64,000 nt of DNA from Chitinophaga eiseniae. GTDB taxonomy: Bacteria; Bacteroidota; Bacteroidia; Chitinophagales; Chitinophagaceae. Location of the stretch: the NCBI RefSeq assembly GCF_900167135.1, contig NZ_FUWZ01000001.1, positions 1,598,336-1,662,335 of the forward strand, written 5' to 3'. Of the stretch, positions 1 through 8,628 are shown in pieces (the first letter of the stretch is position 1; every line of letters starts with the position of its first letter). The position numbers were made by a program, and so were the translations under genes. Below the pieces are notes generated by a model, which searched no databases, was not told the origin of the DNA, and saw only the letters and a program-made list of their open reading frames with translations.

Positions 1-1197
1 GCTTACCATCCGCTGTTATTATTATACAACCGTAAAAACAGCAAGCCTACGGTGCCGGTGAGCATCAGCCTGGACAAAGACGCGCACATCCTGGTGATCA
101 GCGGTCCCAATGCCGGTGGTAAAACGGTGACGCTCAAGACTATCGGCCTGATACAGCTGATGTTGCAGTCCGGCCTGCTGGTACCCGTGCATCCGTCTTC
201 CCAGCTGGGCATCTTCAAACAGTTGATGATCCACATCGGGGACACCCAGTCGCTGGAATTTGAACTGAGCACCTACAGCTCCCACCTGAAGAACATGAAG
301 TATTTCATGGAGACGGCCAACGGCAGGACCCTGTTCTTCATCGACGAGCTGGGCAGCGGTTCGGACCCTAACCTGGGCGGCGCTTTCGCAGAGGTGATCA
401 TGGAGGAACTGGCCAAGAAACATGCTTTTGGCGTGGTAACCACCCACTACCTCAATCTTAAGGTGATGGCCAACAAAGTAAAGGGCATCATCAACGGGGC
501 GATGGGATTCAATGAAGAGACCCTGATGCCGATGTATAAGCTGATGATCGGTAAACCCGGCAGCTCTTATACTTTCTCTATTGCAGAAAGGATCGGCCTG
601 AACCCGGCACTCATTGCCCGGGCCAAAAAGCTGGTCGATGAGGGGCATTTTCAGCTGGATAAACTGCTGAACAAAGCAGAACAGGATCTCCAGAAAGTAG
701 AAAGCAAAGAGAAAGAATTGCAGAAGCTGGTCAAAGAAAACGAGAAGCTGAAGCGCGAATACGAAATCCTGTCCGACAAGGAGAAAAAACATCAGCAGAT
801 CACCTTCCTGAAGCTGCAGAACCAGATCAAGGAAAACGACCTCGCCTATCTGAAGGACATGGAACGTAAGCTGAAGCAGATCGTGGTAGAGTGGAAAAGG
901 GCCAGCGACAGCAATGACAGGGAGAAAGTGATGAAACAGGCAGAGATCCTGCTGTTCCGTCGCAGGGAAAAACAAATCAACGAGAAGCACAACAAAAAAG
1001 TGCAGGACAAATTTGAAGAGGTGGGCCGCGAAGTAAAGGTTGGCGACCAGGTGAAGATCCTGACCAACCGCCAGGTGGGCCGCCTGATAGAAATCCGGGA
1101 GAAGCGCGGTATCGTACAGCTGGGTAATATTCCGATCAACGTAAAGTTGAGCGACCTGGTGGTAGTACGGGAAAAGCCGGCGGAACCTGTTGACTGA
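1..1197 (+). CDS. mutS2: MutS2-type DNA mismatch/recombination ATPase, 5'-truncated, no Smr domain
   Basis: The frame is open from base 1, so the N-terminal half lies outside the window; 398 residues are visible. The MutS-type ABC ATPase is clear: Walker A GPNAGGKT (nt 103-126), Walker B region FIDELGSGSDP (around nt 337-369) and the H-loop VVTTHY (around nt 436-453). A charged, Lys/Glu-rich coiled coil follows (about nt 610-1020), then a KOW-like segment (VGDQVKILTNRQVGRLIEI). MutS2 proteins bind branched DNA or collided ribosomes, and most end in an Smr nuclease domain. Here the protein stops right after the KOW-like segment, so no Smr domain is encoded. The family call is firm; the function of an Smr-less form is open. 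Confidence 0.9.
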   Translation, partial: AYHPLLLLYNRKNSKPTVPVSISLDKDAHILVISGPNAGGKTVTLKTIGLIQLMLQSGLLVPVHPSSQLGIFKQLMIHIGDTQSLEFELSTYSSHLKNMKYFMETANGRTLFFIDELGSGSDPNLGGAFAEVIMEELAKKHAFGVVTTHYLNLKVMANKVKGIINGAMGFNEETLMPMYKLMIGKPGSSYTFSIAERIGLNPALIARAKKLVDEGHFQLDKLLNKAEQDLQKVESKEKELQKLVKENEKLKREYEILSDKEKKHQQITFLKLQNQIKENDLAYLKDMERKLKQIVVEWKRASDSNDREKVMKQAEILLFRRREKQINEKHNKKVQDKFEEVGREVKVGDQVKILTNRQVGRLIEIREKRGIVQLGNIPINVKLSDLVVVREKPAEPVD

Positions 1198-1220
1198 TCA
1201 CTTCAAAAACCATTTCAAAC

Positions 1221-2108
1221 ATGGAAGTAACAAAAGCAGGAAAGATAGCAGATATACCCATGTACCGTCTGGAAGATTGTGTGAATGGTATGCCGTTTTT
1301 TATCGGTCAGATAAAGGGCGACTGTGAGGAGGATGTGGAGCATTGGGGGATACCTCACCGGCATAACGGATTCAGCATCGACATACTGCTGAAGGGAACT
1401 ATCCGTCAGGCGATTGACTTTAAACAATACGAAGTGACTGCACCCGCCATCATGCTGATGGAACCCGACCAGGTCCATCAGCATGCGATGGGGGACGATG
1501 TGGAGATCATCAATATATCCTTTACGCCGGACTTTTTGGTGCCTGAAATGCGGGGCGTGATCAGTTGCTGGCATTGTATTTTTAATTCCGGCATGGTGCC
1601 GCTGACAGCAGAACAGCTGGAAGAGCTGTTGTCTTATGCGCGGCTGCTGGAGCGGGAGTACGAAAGTGACAAAGCGCGAAAGGAAGCGGTGCTTCGCAAC
1701 CTGCTGAATGCGATGGTGATCGCCATTGGCCGTATTTCCGAACCGTCCAATGCGTGGCTCAACGGAGAAAACTCCCAGTATAATATGGCGCGCCAGTTTA
1801 AGGTGCTGGTGGACCAGCATTTTCATGAGAAGACGCAAGTGTCTGATTATGCGGAGATGCTGTTCGTAACGCCCGGACATTTAAATGACACGGTGAAAAG
1901 CCTGCTCGGCAGAAATGCCAAATATGTGATAGATGAAAAAAGAACGATGGAGGCCAAGCGGTTGTTATACTGGGGTGAACACTCCGTAAAACAGATTGCT
2001 GCCCGCCTGAATTTCGAGGATGATGCTTATTTTAACCGGTTTTTCAAGAAACATACGGGACTTACCCCGGCTTCGTTCCAGAAGACGACCCGTGAAAAGT
2101 ACAATTAA
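1221..2108 (+). CDS. AraC family transcriptional regulator
   Basis: This 295-residue protein has an N-terminal cupin-like sensor half (an RHNGFSIDILLKG region around residues 48-60) and a C-terminal double helix-turn-helix. The second HTH is recognisable from VKQIAARLNFEDDAYFNRFF and the closing segment HTGLTPASFQ, both typical of AraC. It starts 23 nt after the MutS2 stop and lies just upstream, on the same strand, of the RND efflux operon. It is therefore a candidate regulator of that operon (inference from position). The inducer is unknown. Confidence 0.9.
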   Translation: MEVTKAGKIADIPMYRLEDCVNGMPFFIGQIKGDCEEDVEHWGIPHRHNGFSIDILLKGTIRQAIDFKQYEVTAPAIMLMEPDQVHQHAMGDDVEIINISFTPDFLVPEMRGVISCWHCIFNSGMVPLTAEQLEELLSYARLLEREYESDKARKEAVLRNLLNAMVIAIGRISEPSNAWLNGENSQYNMARQFKVLVDQHFHEKTQVSDYAEMLFVTPGHLNDTVKSLLGRNAKYVIDEKRTMEAKRLLYWGEHSVKQIAARLNFEDDAYFNRFFKKHTGLTPASFQKTTREKYN

Positions 2109-2146
2109 ACCCGTAATAATTTAAACGTCCGTTAACATTATTGTAT

Positions 2147-2154
2147 TAATTTTG
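2147..2154 (+). promoter_or_regulatory. Candidate -7 box of the RND efflux operon
   Basis: TAATTTTG is an exact match to the Bacteroidota -7 element TAnnTTTG. No good TTTG -33 element is seen 19-21 nt upstream, which would fit an activator-dependent promoter. Initiation a few bases downstream would give an unusually long leader of about 280 nt before the adaptor gene. Confidence 0.5.
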
Positions 2155-2172
2155 CATCGTTGTCAATAAGAA

Positions 2173-2210
2173 AAATGATGTTGCCCGTACATCATTTCAA
2201 AAATTTGAAA
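2173..2210 (+). promoter_or_regulatory. Two inverted repeats in the RND operon leader
   Basis: AAATGATGT (2173-2181) and ACATCATTT (2189-2197) form a perfect 9-bp stem with a 7-nt loop. Directly after it, TTTCAAA-AA-TTTGAAA (2195-2210) is a second perfect inverted repeat. They lie just downstream of the predicted transcription start, so they could be an operator for the adjacent AraC protein or a 5' UTR stem. The rest of 2211-2440 holds no convincing gene. Confidence 0.4.
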
Positions 2211-2440
2211 ACCATGGAGATTCATTAGCAGTTCAACTGCAATGCCCTTTCTTTTTTATTTTATTTACAGAAGTAACATTTTGTTGCGTGCTTACGTATA
2301 ACCAGCTGTGAAGTTATGCGTGGCCCGAAGCCGCAACGTTGACTGCCTGTATTTCCTCCCGAACGCTGTTTACTAAAACTGCTGCTGTGAAGCAATGTGA
2401 GTTGTATTGTCTTCGCACCGGAGAGGGAACAAATTGTCGT

Positions 2441-3634
2441 ATGATTAAAAAAACAAGTATGAAACCAAAAAGATCCGTTTTTGCAAACTTGCCGGCAGGC
2501 TTACTCTATAGTGTCGTGATTCTTTCCTTGTTGTCTGGCTGCGGCGCTTCTGAGGCGCACCAGGGAGAACAGCAGGCGGCAGCTTTACCGGTATTGAAAC
2601 TGAATGCAGTACCTGCCACTACCTACCGCGAATACAGCGCAACGCTGGAAGGCCGCGTTAATGTGGACATCCGCCCGCAGGTGGAAGGTATACTTGATAA
2701 GATTTATGTAGATGAAGGCGCTTATGTGAAAGCCGGTCAGCCGTTGTTTAAAATCAACGACCGTGTGTACACGGAAGCACAGAGCAACGCGAGTGCCACA
2801 TTGCTGGCTGCTAAGGCGAACCTGGAAAAAGCGCAGCTGGAAGTAGACCGGCTTACCCCGCTGGTCAATAACAATGTGGTAGGCGAAGTACAGCTGAAAA
2901 CTGCACAGGCCAACTATCAGGCTGCTAAAGCGGCGGTAGGGCAGGCACAGGCCCAGCTGGGCAGCGCAGGCATCAATGTAGGCTATACGCTGATCACCGC
3001 ACCGGTGAGCGGTTATATCGGCAGAATCCCTTATAAAGTGGGAGCGCTGGTAGGCCGTGCAGAGCCGCAGCCATTGACAGTGCTGTCTGACGTAAACCAG
3101 ATGTACGCTTACTTTTCCATGAGCGAAGCCGACTTCCTGAAATTTAAAAACGAAACAGCCGGCAGCAGCATTGCTGACAAAGTAAAACAGCTACCGCAGG
3201 TAGAACTGAAACTGGCAGACAATACCATCTACAGTGAAAAAGGAAAGATAGAGACAATGGAAGGTCAGTTTGACAAGACCATGGGCGCTATCAGCTTCCG
3301 GGCTACTTTCCCGAACGGTGCAGGACTGCTGCGTACCGGCAACACCGGTAAGATCCGCATCCCTGAGCAATTCACCGATGCGGTGGTGATCCCGACAGAA
3401 GCTACTTATGAGCTGCAGGACAAAGTGATGGTGTTTATCGTAGCCGACAGCAACAAAGTGACAGGTGTTCCCATTACTATATCCGGTAAAAGCGGTAACT
3501 ACTATTTTGTGGAGAAAGGAGTGAAGTCTGGTCAACAGATCGTTTACTCCGGCCTGGACCGTCTGCATGACGGTACGGTGATCGCTCCGCAACAGATGTC
3601 ACTCGACAGCCTGCTGAAAGTAAAACCGCTCTAA
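2441..3634 (+). CDS. RND efflux periplasmic adaptor (AcrA/MexA type), lipoprotein
   Basis: A 397-residue membrane-fusion protein that links the inner-membrane RND pump to the outer-membrane channel. A hydrophobic N-terminus ends in the lipobox-like LLSGCG, so it should be a lipoprotein anchored by that Cys. The body has the split biotinyl-lipoyl domain (PQVEGILDKIYVDEGAYVKA), an Ala/Gln-rich alpha-hairpin, the second lipoyl half (LITAPVSGYIGRI) and the beta-barrel. I chose the ATG at 2441 because the preceding 34 codons have no signal character; the in-frame ATG at 2459 is equally possible. First gene of the efflux operon ending at 8398. Confidence 0.92.
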   Translation: MIKKTSMKPKRSVFANLPAGLLYSVVILSLLSGCGASEAHQGEQQAAALPVLKLNAVPATTYREYSATLEGRVNVDIRPQVEGILDKIYVDEGAYVKAGQPLFKINDRVYTEAQSNASATLLAAKANLEKAQLEVDRLTPLVNNNVVGEVQLKTAQANYQAAKAAVGQAQAQLGSAGINVGYTLITAPVSGYIGRIPYKVGALVGRAEPQPLTVLSDVNQMYAYFSMSEADFLKFKNETAGSSIADKVKQLPQVELKLADNTIYSEKGKIETMEGQFDKTMGAISFRATFPNGAGLLRTGNTGKIRIPEQFTDAVVIPTEATYELQDKVMVFIVADSNKVTGVPITISGKSGNYYFVEKGVKSGQQIVYSGLDRLHDGTVIAPQQMSLDSLLKVKPL

Positions 3635-3648
3635 TGTTTCGTGATGCG

Positions 3649-3695
3649 TCCGCAAAGCGGGGCGCCAGCCATTGAATGGTGTTGCGCTTTGCGGA
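3649..3695 (+). promoter_or_regulatory. Intra-operonic hairpin between RND adaptor and permease
   Basis: TCCGCAAAGCG (3649-3659) and CGCTTTGCGGA (3685-3695) are perfect 11-bp inverted arms. The 25-nt loop contains a second small stem (CCATT/AATGG). There is no following U-tract, so it is not an obvious terminator. It could instead stabilise or process the mRNA, or adjust permease expression. Confidence 0.6.
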
Positions 3696-3748
3696 TAACC
3701 CTCATTCTTCATCATCTTTTCCGATGATGCTTAAATGCTATTGACTTT

Positions 3749-6700
3749 ATGTTTAGAAAATTCATAGAACGGCCAGTATTGGCTACCGTTATATCGATCC
3801 TCCTGGTCTTACTGGGCATACTGGGGCTGCTGACCCTCCCCATGAGCCAGTTCCCGGACATTGCACCGCCCAGCGTGGCAGTAACGGCCTCTTATCCGGG
3901 CGCCAACTCCGAAGTGGTGGCCCGTTCCGTGGCCACGCCTATTGAAGAGGCGGTGAACGGTGTGGAGAACATGACTTACATGACCTCCACTTCCAACAAC
4001 GATGGTTCCATGACGCTCAACGTGTATTTCCGTCTGGGTACCGATCCGGACCTCGCTGCGGTGAACGTGCAGAACCGCGTGGCCAAAGCCACCAGCCAGC
4101 TGCCCGCAGAGGTGATACAGGCAGGTATCAGCACACAGAAAGTACAGAACAGTATGATCATGGTGGTGAACCTGCAGAGTGACAAGCCTGAGTACAATGA
4201 GACCTTCCTGCAGAACTACGCGAAGATCAACATCATCCCGGAGATACAGCGTGTGAAAGGGGTAGGCCAGGCCATGGTGTTTGGCGCAAAAGACTATTCC
4301 ATGCGTATCTGGTTGCGTCCTGACCGGCTGACAGCCTATAATATGTCTCCGCAGGAAGTGCTGGGCGCTATCCGCGACCAGAACCTGGAAGCAGCCCCCG
4401 GCCGTTTCGGTGAAGGGAGCGTGGAGTCTTTCGAATATGTGATCAAATACAAGGGTAAGCTCAACAAAGACCAGCAGTATGAAGATATCATCCTGCGCGC
4501 TAACCCGGACGGTTCTGTGCTGCGCCTGAAAGACGTGGCCCGCGTGGAATTTGGTTCCTTCACTTACGGTAGCGATACCAAAGTGAACAGCAAGTACGGT
4601 ATCGGTATCGCGATCAACCAGACCGCTGGTTCCAACGCGAACGAGATCCAGGAGACGATCAACCAGCTGATGGAAAAATCTGCGAAGAGTTTCCCTACCG
4701 GCATCGAGTATTTTAATATCTATAGCACCAAAGAATACCTGGACGAGTCGATAGACCAGGTAAAACATACACTGGTAGAGGCTTTCATTCTCGTGTTTAT
4801 CGTGGTGTTCATCTTCCTGCAGGATTTCCGTTCTACGCTGATTCCTGCGATAGCCGTACCGGTGGCCATTATCGGTACCTTCTTCTTCATGAAGTTGTTT
4901 GGCTTCTCTATCAATCTGCTGACGTTGTTCGCGCTGATCCTGGCGATCGGTATCGTGGTGGATGACGCCATTGTGGTGGTGGAGGCGGTCCATGCCAAGA
5001 TGGAGAAAGGGGCCAACCCGCGTATAGCCACGTTGTCGTCCATGCAGGAGATCTCCGGTGCCATCATTTCCATTACGCTGGTGATGTCTGCCGTGTTTAT
5101 CCCGGTAGGTTTCATGGAAGGCCCCGCGGGCGTGTTCTACCGGCAGTTTGCCTTTACGCTGGCCATTGCGATCCTGATCTCGGCATTGAACGCGTTGACG
5201 CTCAGTCCTGCGCTTTGCGCCCTGATCCTGAAAAACAACCATGCCGATCATGGAGAGGAGCATGGTAAACTGAATGGTCATGCGCCGCAGCCGAAAAGCT
5301 TTGGTAAACGTTTCTTTGCCGCTTTCAATACCGGTTTTAACGCTATGACAGAAAAGTATGCGCGCAGCCTGCAGTTCCTCATCAAACGTAAATGGTTGAC
5401 GATCGGTGGACTGGTGATCATTGGAGGCGTTACTTTCTGGATGATGCGTACCACCCCTTCCGGCTTTATTCCTACAGAAGACCAGGGCTTTGCGGTATAT
5501 GCCGTGACCATGCCTCCCGGTTCTTCCCTGGAGCGTACAAGGCAGGTGGTGGATAAAGTGGAGCATATTGTGAAAGACCTGGAATCTACCAGCTCTTACC
5601 TGAGCGTGTCCGGTTTTAACTTCCTCAGCAACTCCAGCAGCGCCACTTCCGGTGTAGGGTTTATCAAGCTGAAGCCGCACGCCGATCGTGGTAAGATCAA
5701 AGACATGGAGGCCCTGATGGGTATGTTGCAGGCTAAGTTTGCCGCCATCCCGGAAGCCAGCATTTTTGTGTTCAACATGCCTACCGTACCGGGCTTTAGT
5801 AACGTGGCCGGTTTTGAGGTGGTATTACAGGACCGTACCGGCGGATCGCTGGATAAACTGGGCGGTACCGCTTACGGATTTATTGGTGAGCTGATGAAGC
5901 GTAAAGAGATTGCTTTCGCCTTCACCACTTTCAACAATAGCCATCCGCAGTATGAGATTGAGATTGACGATCGTAAAGCCAAGCAGCTGGGGATCGCCGT
6001 GAGCGAGATCCTACAGACCATGCAGGTGTATTATGGTAGTATGTTTGCGTCCGACTTCAACCGCTTTGGTAAATACTACCGTGTGATTGTACAGGCTGAT
6101 GCAGAGCAGCGTAAAGACCCGGGCTCACTGGATGGGGTATACGTAAAAAATCAGTTTGGCGAGATGGTGCCTATCAACACCGTAGTGACGCTGAAACGTG
6201 TATACGGACCAGAGACCGTGACCCGTAATAACCTGTTCAATGCTGTTACCATCAACGGTCAGGCGAAGCCGGGCTTCAGTAGCGGTGACGCTATCAAGGC
6301 AGTGGAAGAAGTGGCAGCGCAGTATCTGCCCAGAGGTTACACCTACGAATGGGTGGGTATGACCAAGGAAGAGATCAGCGCCGGTAACCAGTCCACCATT
6401 ATCTTCACCCTGTGTCTGATATTCGTGTACTTCCTGCTGGCTGCGCAATACGAAAGTTATATCCTGCCGCTGGCGGTGATCCTCTCTATACCGTTGGGTA
6501 TCTTCGGTGTGTTTGCGTTCATCAACATGTTTGGTATCGATAACAATATATATGTACAGGTAGGCTTAATCATGCTGATAGGGCTGCTGGCGAAAAACGC
6601 CATCCTGATCGTGGAATACGCGGTACAGCGAAGACGCAGTGGCATGGGACTGGTAGCATCCGGTATCCGTGCGGCCCGCCTGCGTCTGCGCCCTATTCTG

Positions 6701-6943
6701 ATGACGTCCTTCGCCTTTATCGCAGGTCTGTTGCCACTGATGCGCGCCACCGGTTCGTCCGCGTTGGGTAACCGTTCCATCAGTACCGGTGCAGCCGGCG
6801 GTATGCTTACCGGTGTAGTGTTGGGCGTATTTGCCATCCCGGTATTGTACGTGATATTCCAGTTCCTGCAGGAAAAAATCAGCCGCAAGCCTATTGTGAC
6901 AGCGGAAGAGAAGAAAGCGGAGATTGCCGAACTGGTGCACTAA
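3749..6943 (+). CDS. RND efflux transporter permease (AcrB/HAE1 family)
   Basis: A 1064-residue inner-membrane proton-driven multidrug pump of usual AcrB length. It begins FRKFIERPVLATVISILLVL as HAE1 pumps do, with TM1 followed by a large periplasmic porter domain (about residues 40-330). TM2-6 include TM4 GIVVDDAIVVVEAV with the Asp-Asp proton-relay pair, and the second porter/TM repeat ends with LLAKNAILIVEYAV and ALGNRSISTGAAGGM. It lies 114 nt after the adaptor and 39 nt before the outer-membrane factor, a complete tripartite operon. The substrate cannot be read from sequence. Confidence 0.96.
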   Translation: MFRKFIERPVLATVISILLVLLGILGLLTLPMSQFPDIAPPSVAVTASYPGANSEVVARSVATPIEEAVNGVENMTYMTSTSNNDGSMTLNVYFRLGTDPDLAAVNVQNRVAKATSQLPAEVIQAGISTQKVQNSMIMVVNLQSDKPEYNETFLQNYAKINIIPEIQRVKGVGQAMVFGAKDYSMRIWLRPDRLTAYNMSPQEVLGAIRDQNLEAAPGRFGEGSVESFEYVIKYKGKLNKDQQYEDIILRANPDGSVLRLKDVARVEFGSFTYGSDTKVNSKYGIGIAINQTAGSNANEIQETINQLMEKSAKSFPTGIEYFNIYSTKEYLDESIDQVKHTLVEAFILVFIVVFIFLQDFRSTLIPAIAVPVAIIGTFFFMKLFGFSINLLTLFALILAIGIVVDDAIVVVEAVHAKMEKGANPRIATLSSMQEISGAIISITLVMSAVFIPVGFMEGPAGVFYRQFAFTLAIAILISALNALTLSPALCALILKNNHADHGEEHGKLNGHAPQPKSFGKRFFAAFNTGFNAMTEKYARSLQFLIKRKWLTIGGLVIIGGVTFWMMRTTPSGFIPTEDQGFAVYAVTMPPGSSLERTRQVVDKVEHIVKDLESTSSYLSVSGFNFLSNSSSATSGVGFIKLKPHADRGKIKDMEALMGMLQAKFAAIPEASIFVFNMPTVPGFSNVAGFEVVLQDRTGGSLDKLGGTAYGFIGELMKRKEIAFAFTTFNNSHPQYEIEIDDRKAKQLGIAVSEILQTMQVYYGSMFASDFNRFGKYYRVIVQADAEQRKDPGSLDGVYVKNQFGEMVPINTVVTLKRVYGPETVTRNNLFNAVTINGQAKPGFSSGDAIKAVEEVAAQYLPRGYTYEWVGMTKEEISAGNQSTIIFTLCLIFVYFLLAAQYESYILPLAVILSIPLGIFGVFAFINMFGIDNNIYVQVGLIMLIGLLAKNAILIVEYAVQRRRSGMGLVASGIRAARLRLRPILMTSFAFIAGLLPLMRATGSSALGNRSISTGAAGGMLTGVVLGVFAIPVLYVIFQFLQEKISRKPIVTAEEKKAEIAELVH

Positions 6944-6982
6944 TCCTCAACAGATCTATTACCAGAAACAGAAAAAAGACAG

Positions 6983-8398
6983 ATGAATACCAGATATAGC
7001 ACCTTTATAATTTTGTTGTTGTCCTTAGTTGTAGGGTTAGCAGCTTGCCGGGTAGGCCGCAATTACGAGCGGCCCCCGGTGGCGCTGCCCAACCAGTTCG
7101 GCAACGTAGCGCCTTCCGACAGCAGTATTGCTGAAATGGAATGGAAACGATTCTTTTCTGACGCCACCCTGCAGCAGCTGATCGACAAAGCCCTTACCGG
7201 CAACTACGATTTACAGCTGGCCGTAAAAAGGGTAGAAGCGTCGCAGGCTTACCTGAAGCAGGCTAAAGCCGCATGGCTGCCGGCGTTCAACGCCACCGCC
7301 ACCGCCAATACCAATTTCCCGTCCAAGAACAGTTTCACCGGTATGAACCTGAGTAATTTCAACTTCGGGGACCATATCGAAGACTATAACCTTGGCGTGG
7401 GCATGTCCTGGGAGATTGACGTATGGGGTAAAATCCGCCGTCAGCGCGAAGCCGCACAGGCCACGCTGTTACAGTCCTACGAAGGACAGCGTGCCGTTCA
7501 GACCGGCCTGGTAGCCGCCATCGCCAGCAGTTATTTCAACCTGCTGATGCTGGACAACCAGCTGGCCATCGCCAAACGCAACGTGGAGCTGAGCGACACC
7601 ATCGTGCAGATGATCCGCCTGCAGAAGACCGCCGGTGAAGTGACCGAGCTGGCCGTACAGCAGGCTATCTCCCAGAAACAGACCGCCGCTTTGCTGGTGC
7701 CCCAGCTGGAGCAGGGCATCGCCATCCAGGAGAACGCTATCCGCATCCTGACCGGTGAACTGCCTGCACCTATCAGCCGGACCAGCCAGCTGCATGATTT
7801 CAAAGTAGCAGACTCCCTGCCTACCGGCATTCCTGCTGCCATGGTCAGCCGCCGTCCGGACGTAAGGTCCGCTGAAATGGGGCTGGTGGCCGCCAACGCC
7901 CGCGTAGGTGCAGCGCAGGGCAATATGTACCCTTCGCTGAGCATCACCGCCAACGGCGGCGTGAACGCCTTCAAAGCCAGCAACTGGTTCACCCTCCCTG
8001 CTTCTTTGTTTGGTACCGTGGCGGGTAGCATTACCCAACCCATCTTCCAGCGCCGTGCCCTGAAAACACAGCTGGAAGTAGCCAAAATAGAACGCGAGCA
8101 GTCCGTGATCTCCTTCCGTCAGGCTACACTCAACGCCGTAGGCGAAGTGAGCGACGCACTGATCAAACTGGACAAGCTGAAGACACAGCAGCAGATAGCA
8201 GGGGAGCAGGTGAGCACCACCCAGCTGGCCGTACAACAGGCACAGATGCTGTTCCGCAGCGGTATGGCCACTTATCTTGAAGTGATCACCGCCCAGTCAC
8301 GCGCCTTACAGGCTGAACTGGGGCAGGCTGATGTCGACCGTCAGCGCCTGAGCGCGATGGTGGACCTGTACCGCTCACTCGGTGGCGGCTGGAAATAA
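6983..8398 (+). CDS. RND efflux outer-membrane factor, NodT/OprM-type lipoprotein
   Basis: A 471-residue TolC-like channel protein. The signal ends with LAACRVG, a lipobox Cys. The two repeated OEP domains are evident from KRVEASQAYLKQAKAAWLPA in the first half and the RRPDVRSAEMGLVAANARVG motif in the second. The usual exit-duct segment MFRSGMATYLEVITAQSRAL precedes the C-terminus. Last gene of the operon, followed by an intrinsic terminator at 8559-8591. Confidence 0.95.
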   Translation: MNTRYSTFIILLLSLVVGLAACRVGRNYERPPVALPNQFGNVAPSDSSIAEMEWKRFFSDATLQQLIDKALTGNYDLQLAVKRVEASQAYLKQAKAAWLPAFNATATANTNFPSKNSFTGMNLSNFNFGDHIEDYNLGVGMSWEIDVWGKIRRQREAAQATLLQSYEGQRAVQTGLVAAIASSYFNLLMLDNQLAIAKRNVELSDTIVQMIRLQKTAGEVTELAVQQAISQKQTAALLVPQLEQGIAIQENAIRILTGELPAPISRTSQLHDFKVADSLPTGIPAAMVSRRPDVRSAEMGLVAANARVGAAQGNMYPSLSITANGGVNAFKASNWFTLPASLFGTVAGSITQPIFQRRALKTQLEVAKIEREQSVISFRQATLNAVGEVSDALIKLDKLKTQQQIAGEQVSTTQLAVQQAQMLFRSGMATYLEVITAQSRALQAELGQADVDRQRLSAMVDLYRSLGGGWK

Positions 8399-8558
8399 CA
8401 TCGACCTAAAAAAAATAACAGACAGGCTATCATCCGCAGACAGGATATCAGAGACGATAGCATGGCCATAGCAGATAAAGACACAACAGACAGAATTTAA
8501 GAATAACAGCAGAACAAAAGCTCAACAGCAAAAACAGTAAGCCAGATAGAAAGAGGGG
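8399..8558 (+). other. Non-coding A-rich 3' region of the efflux operon
   Basis: About 160 nt with no plausible gene. The plus strand is pyrimidine-poor and full of short CAGA/ACAG words. The only visible structure is a spaced GCTATC...GATAGC inverted repeat (about 8427-8462). It probably forms the operon's 3' UTR before the terminator. Confidence 0.5.
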
Positions 8559-8591
8559 CCCCGTTCAGTTGTCAACTGAGCGGGGTTTTTT
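8559..8591 (+). terminator. Rho-independent terminator of the RND efflux operon
   Basis: CCCCGTTCAG pairs with CTGAGCGGGG (one G-U pair) around a TTGTCAA loop, followed by six T. It lies between the outer-membrane factor and the next gene, and rules out an upstream start for that gene. Confidence 0.85.
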
Positions 8592-8628
8592 CTTTCAGGC
8601 TGTTTTGCGGAGCCCCAAAACAGGAAAG

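Noticed and set aside
3809..5680. A 623-codon open frame on the minus strand
   Set aside because: It is fully antisense to the RND permease, which has strong family motifs; the predicted residues (His/Arg/Gln-rich) have no family character.
8569..8628. Upstream in-frame start for the Rossmann-fold protein
   Set aside because: The extra codons lie in and just after the terminator stem-loop of the efflux operon, and the nucleotide-binding strand starts at 8632.
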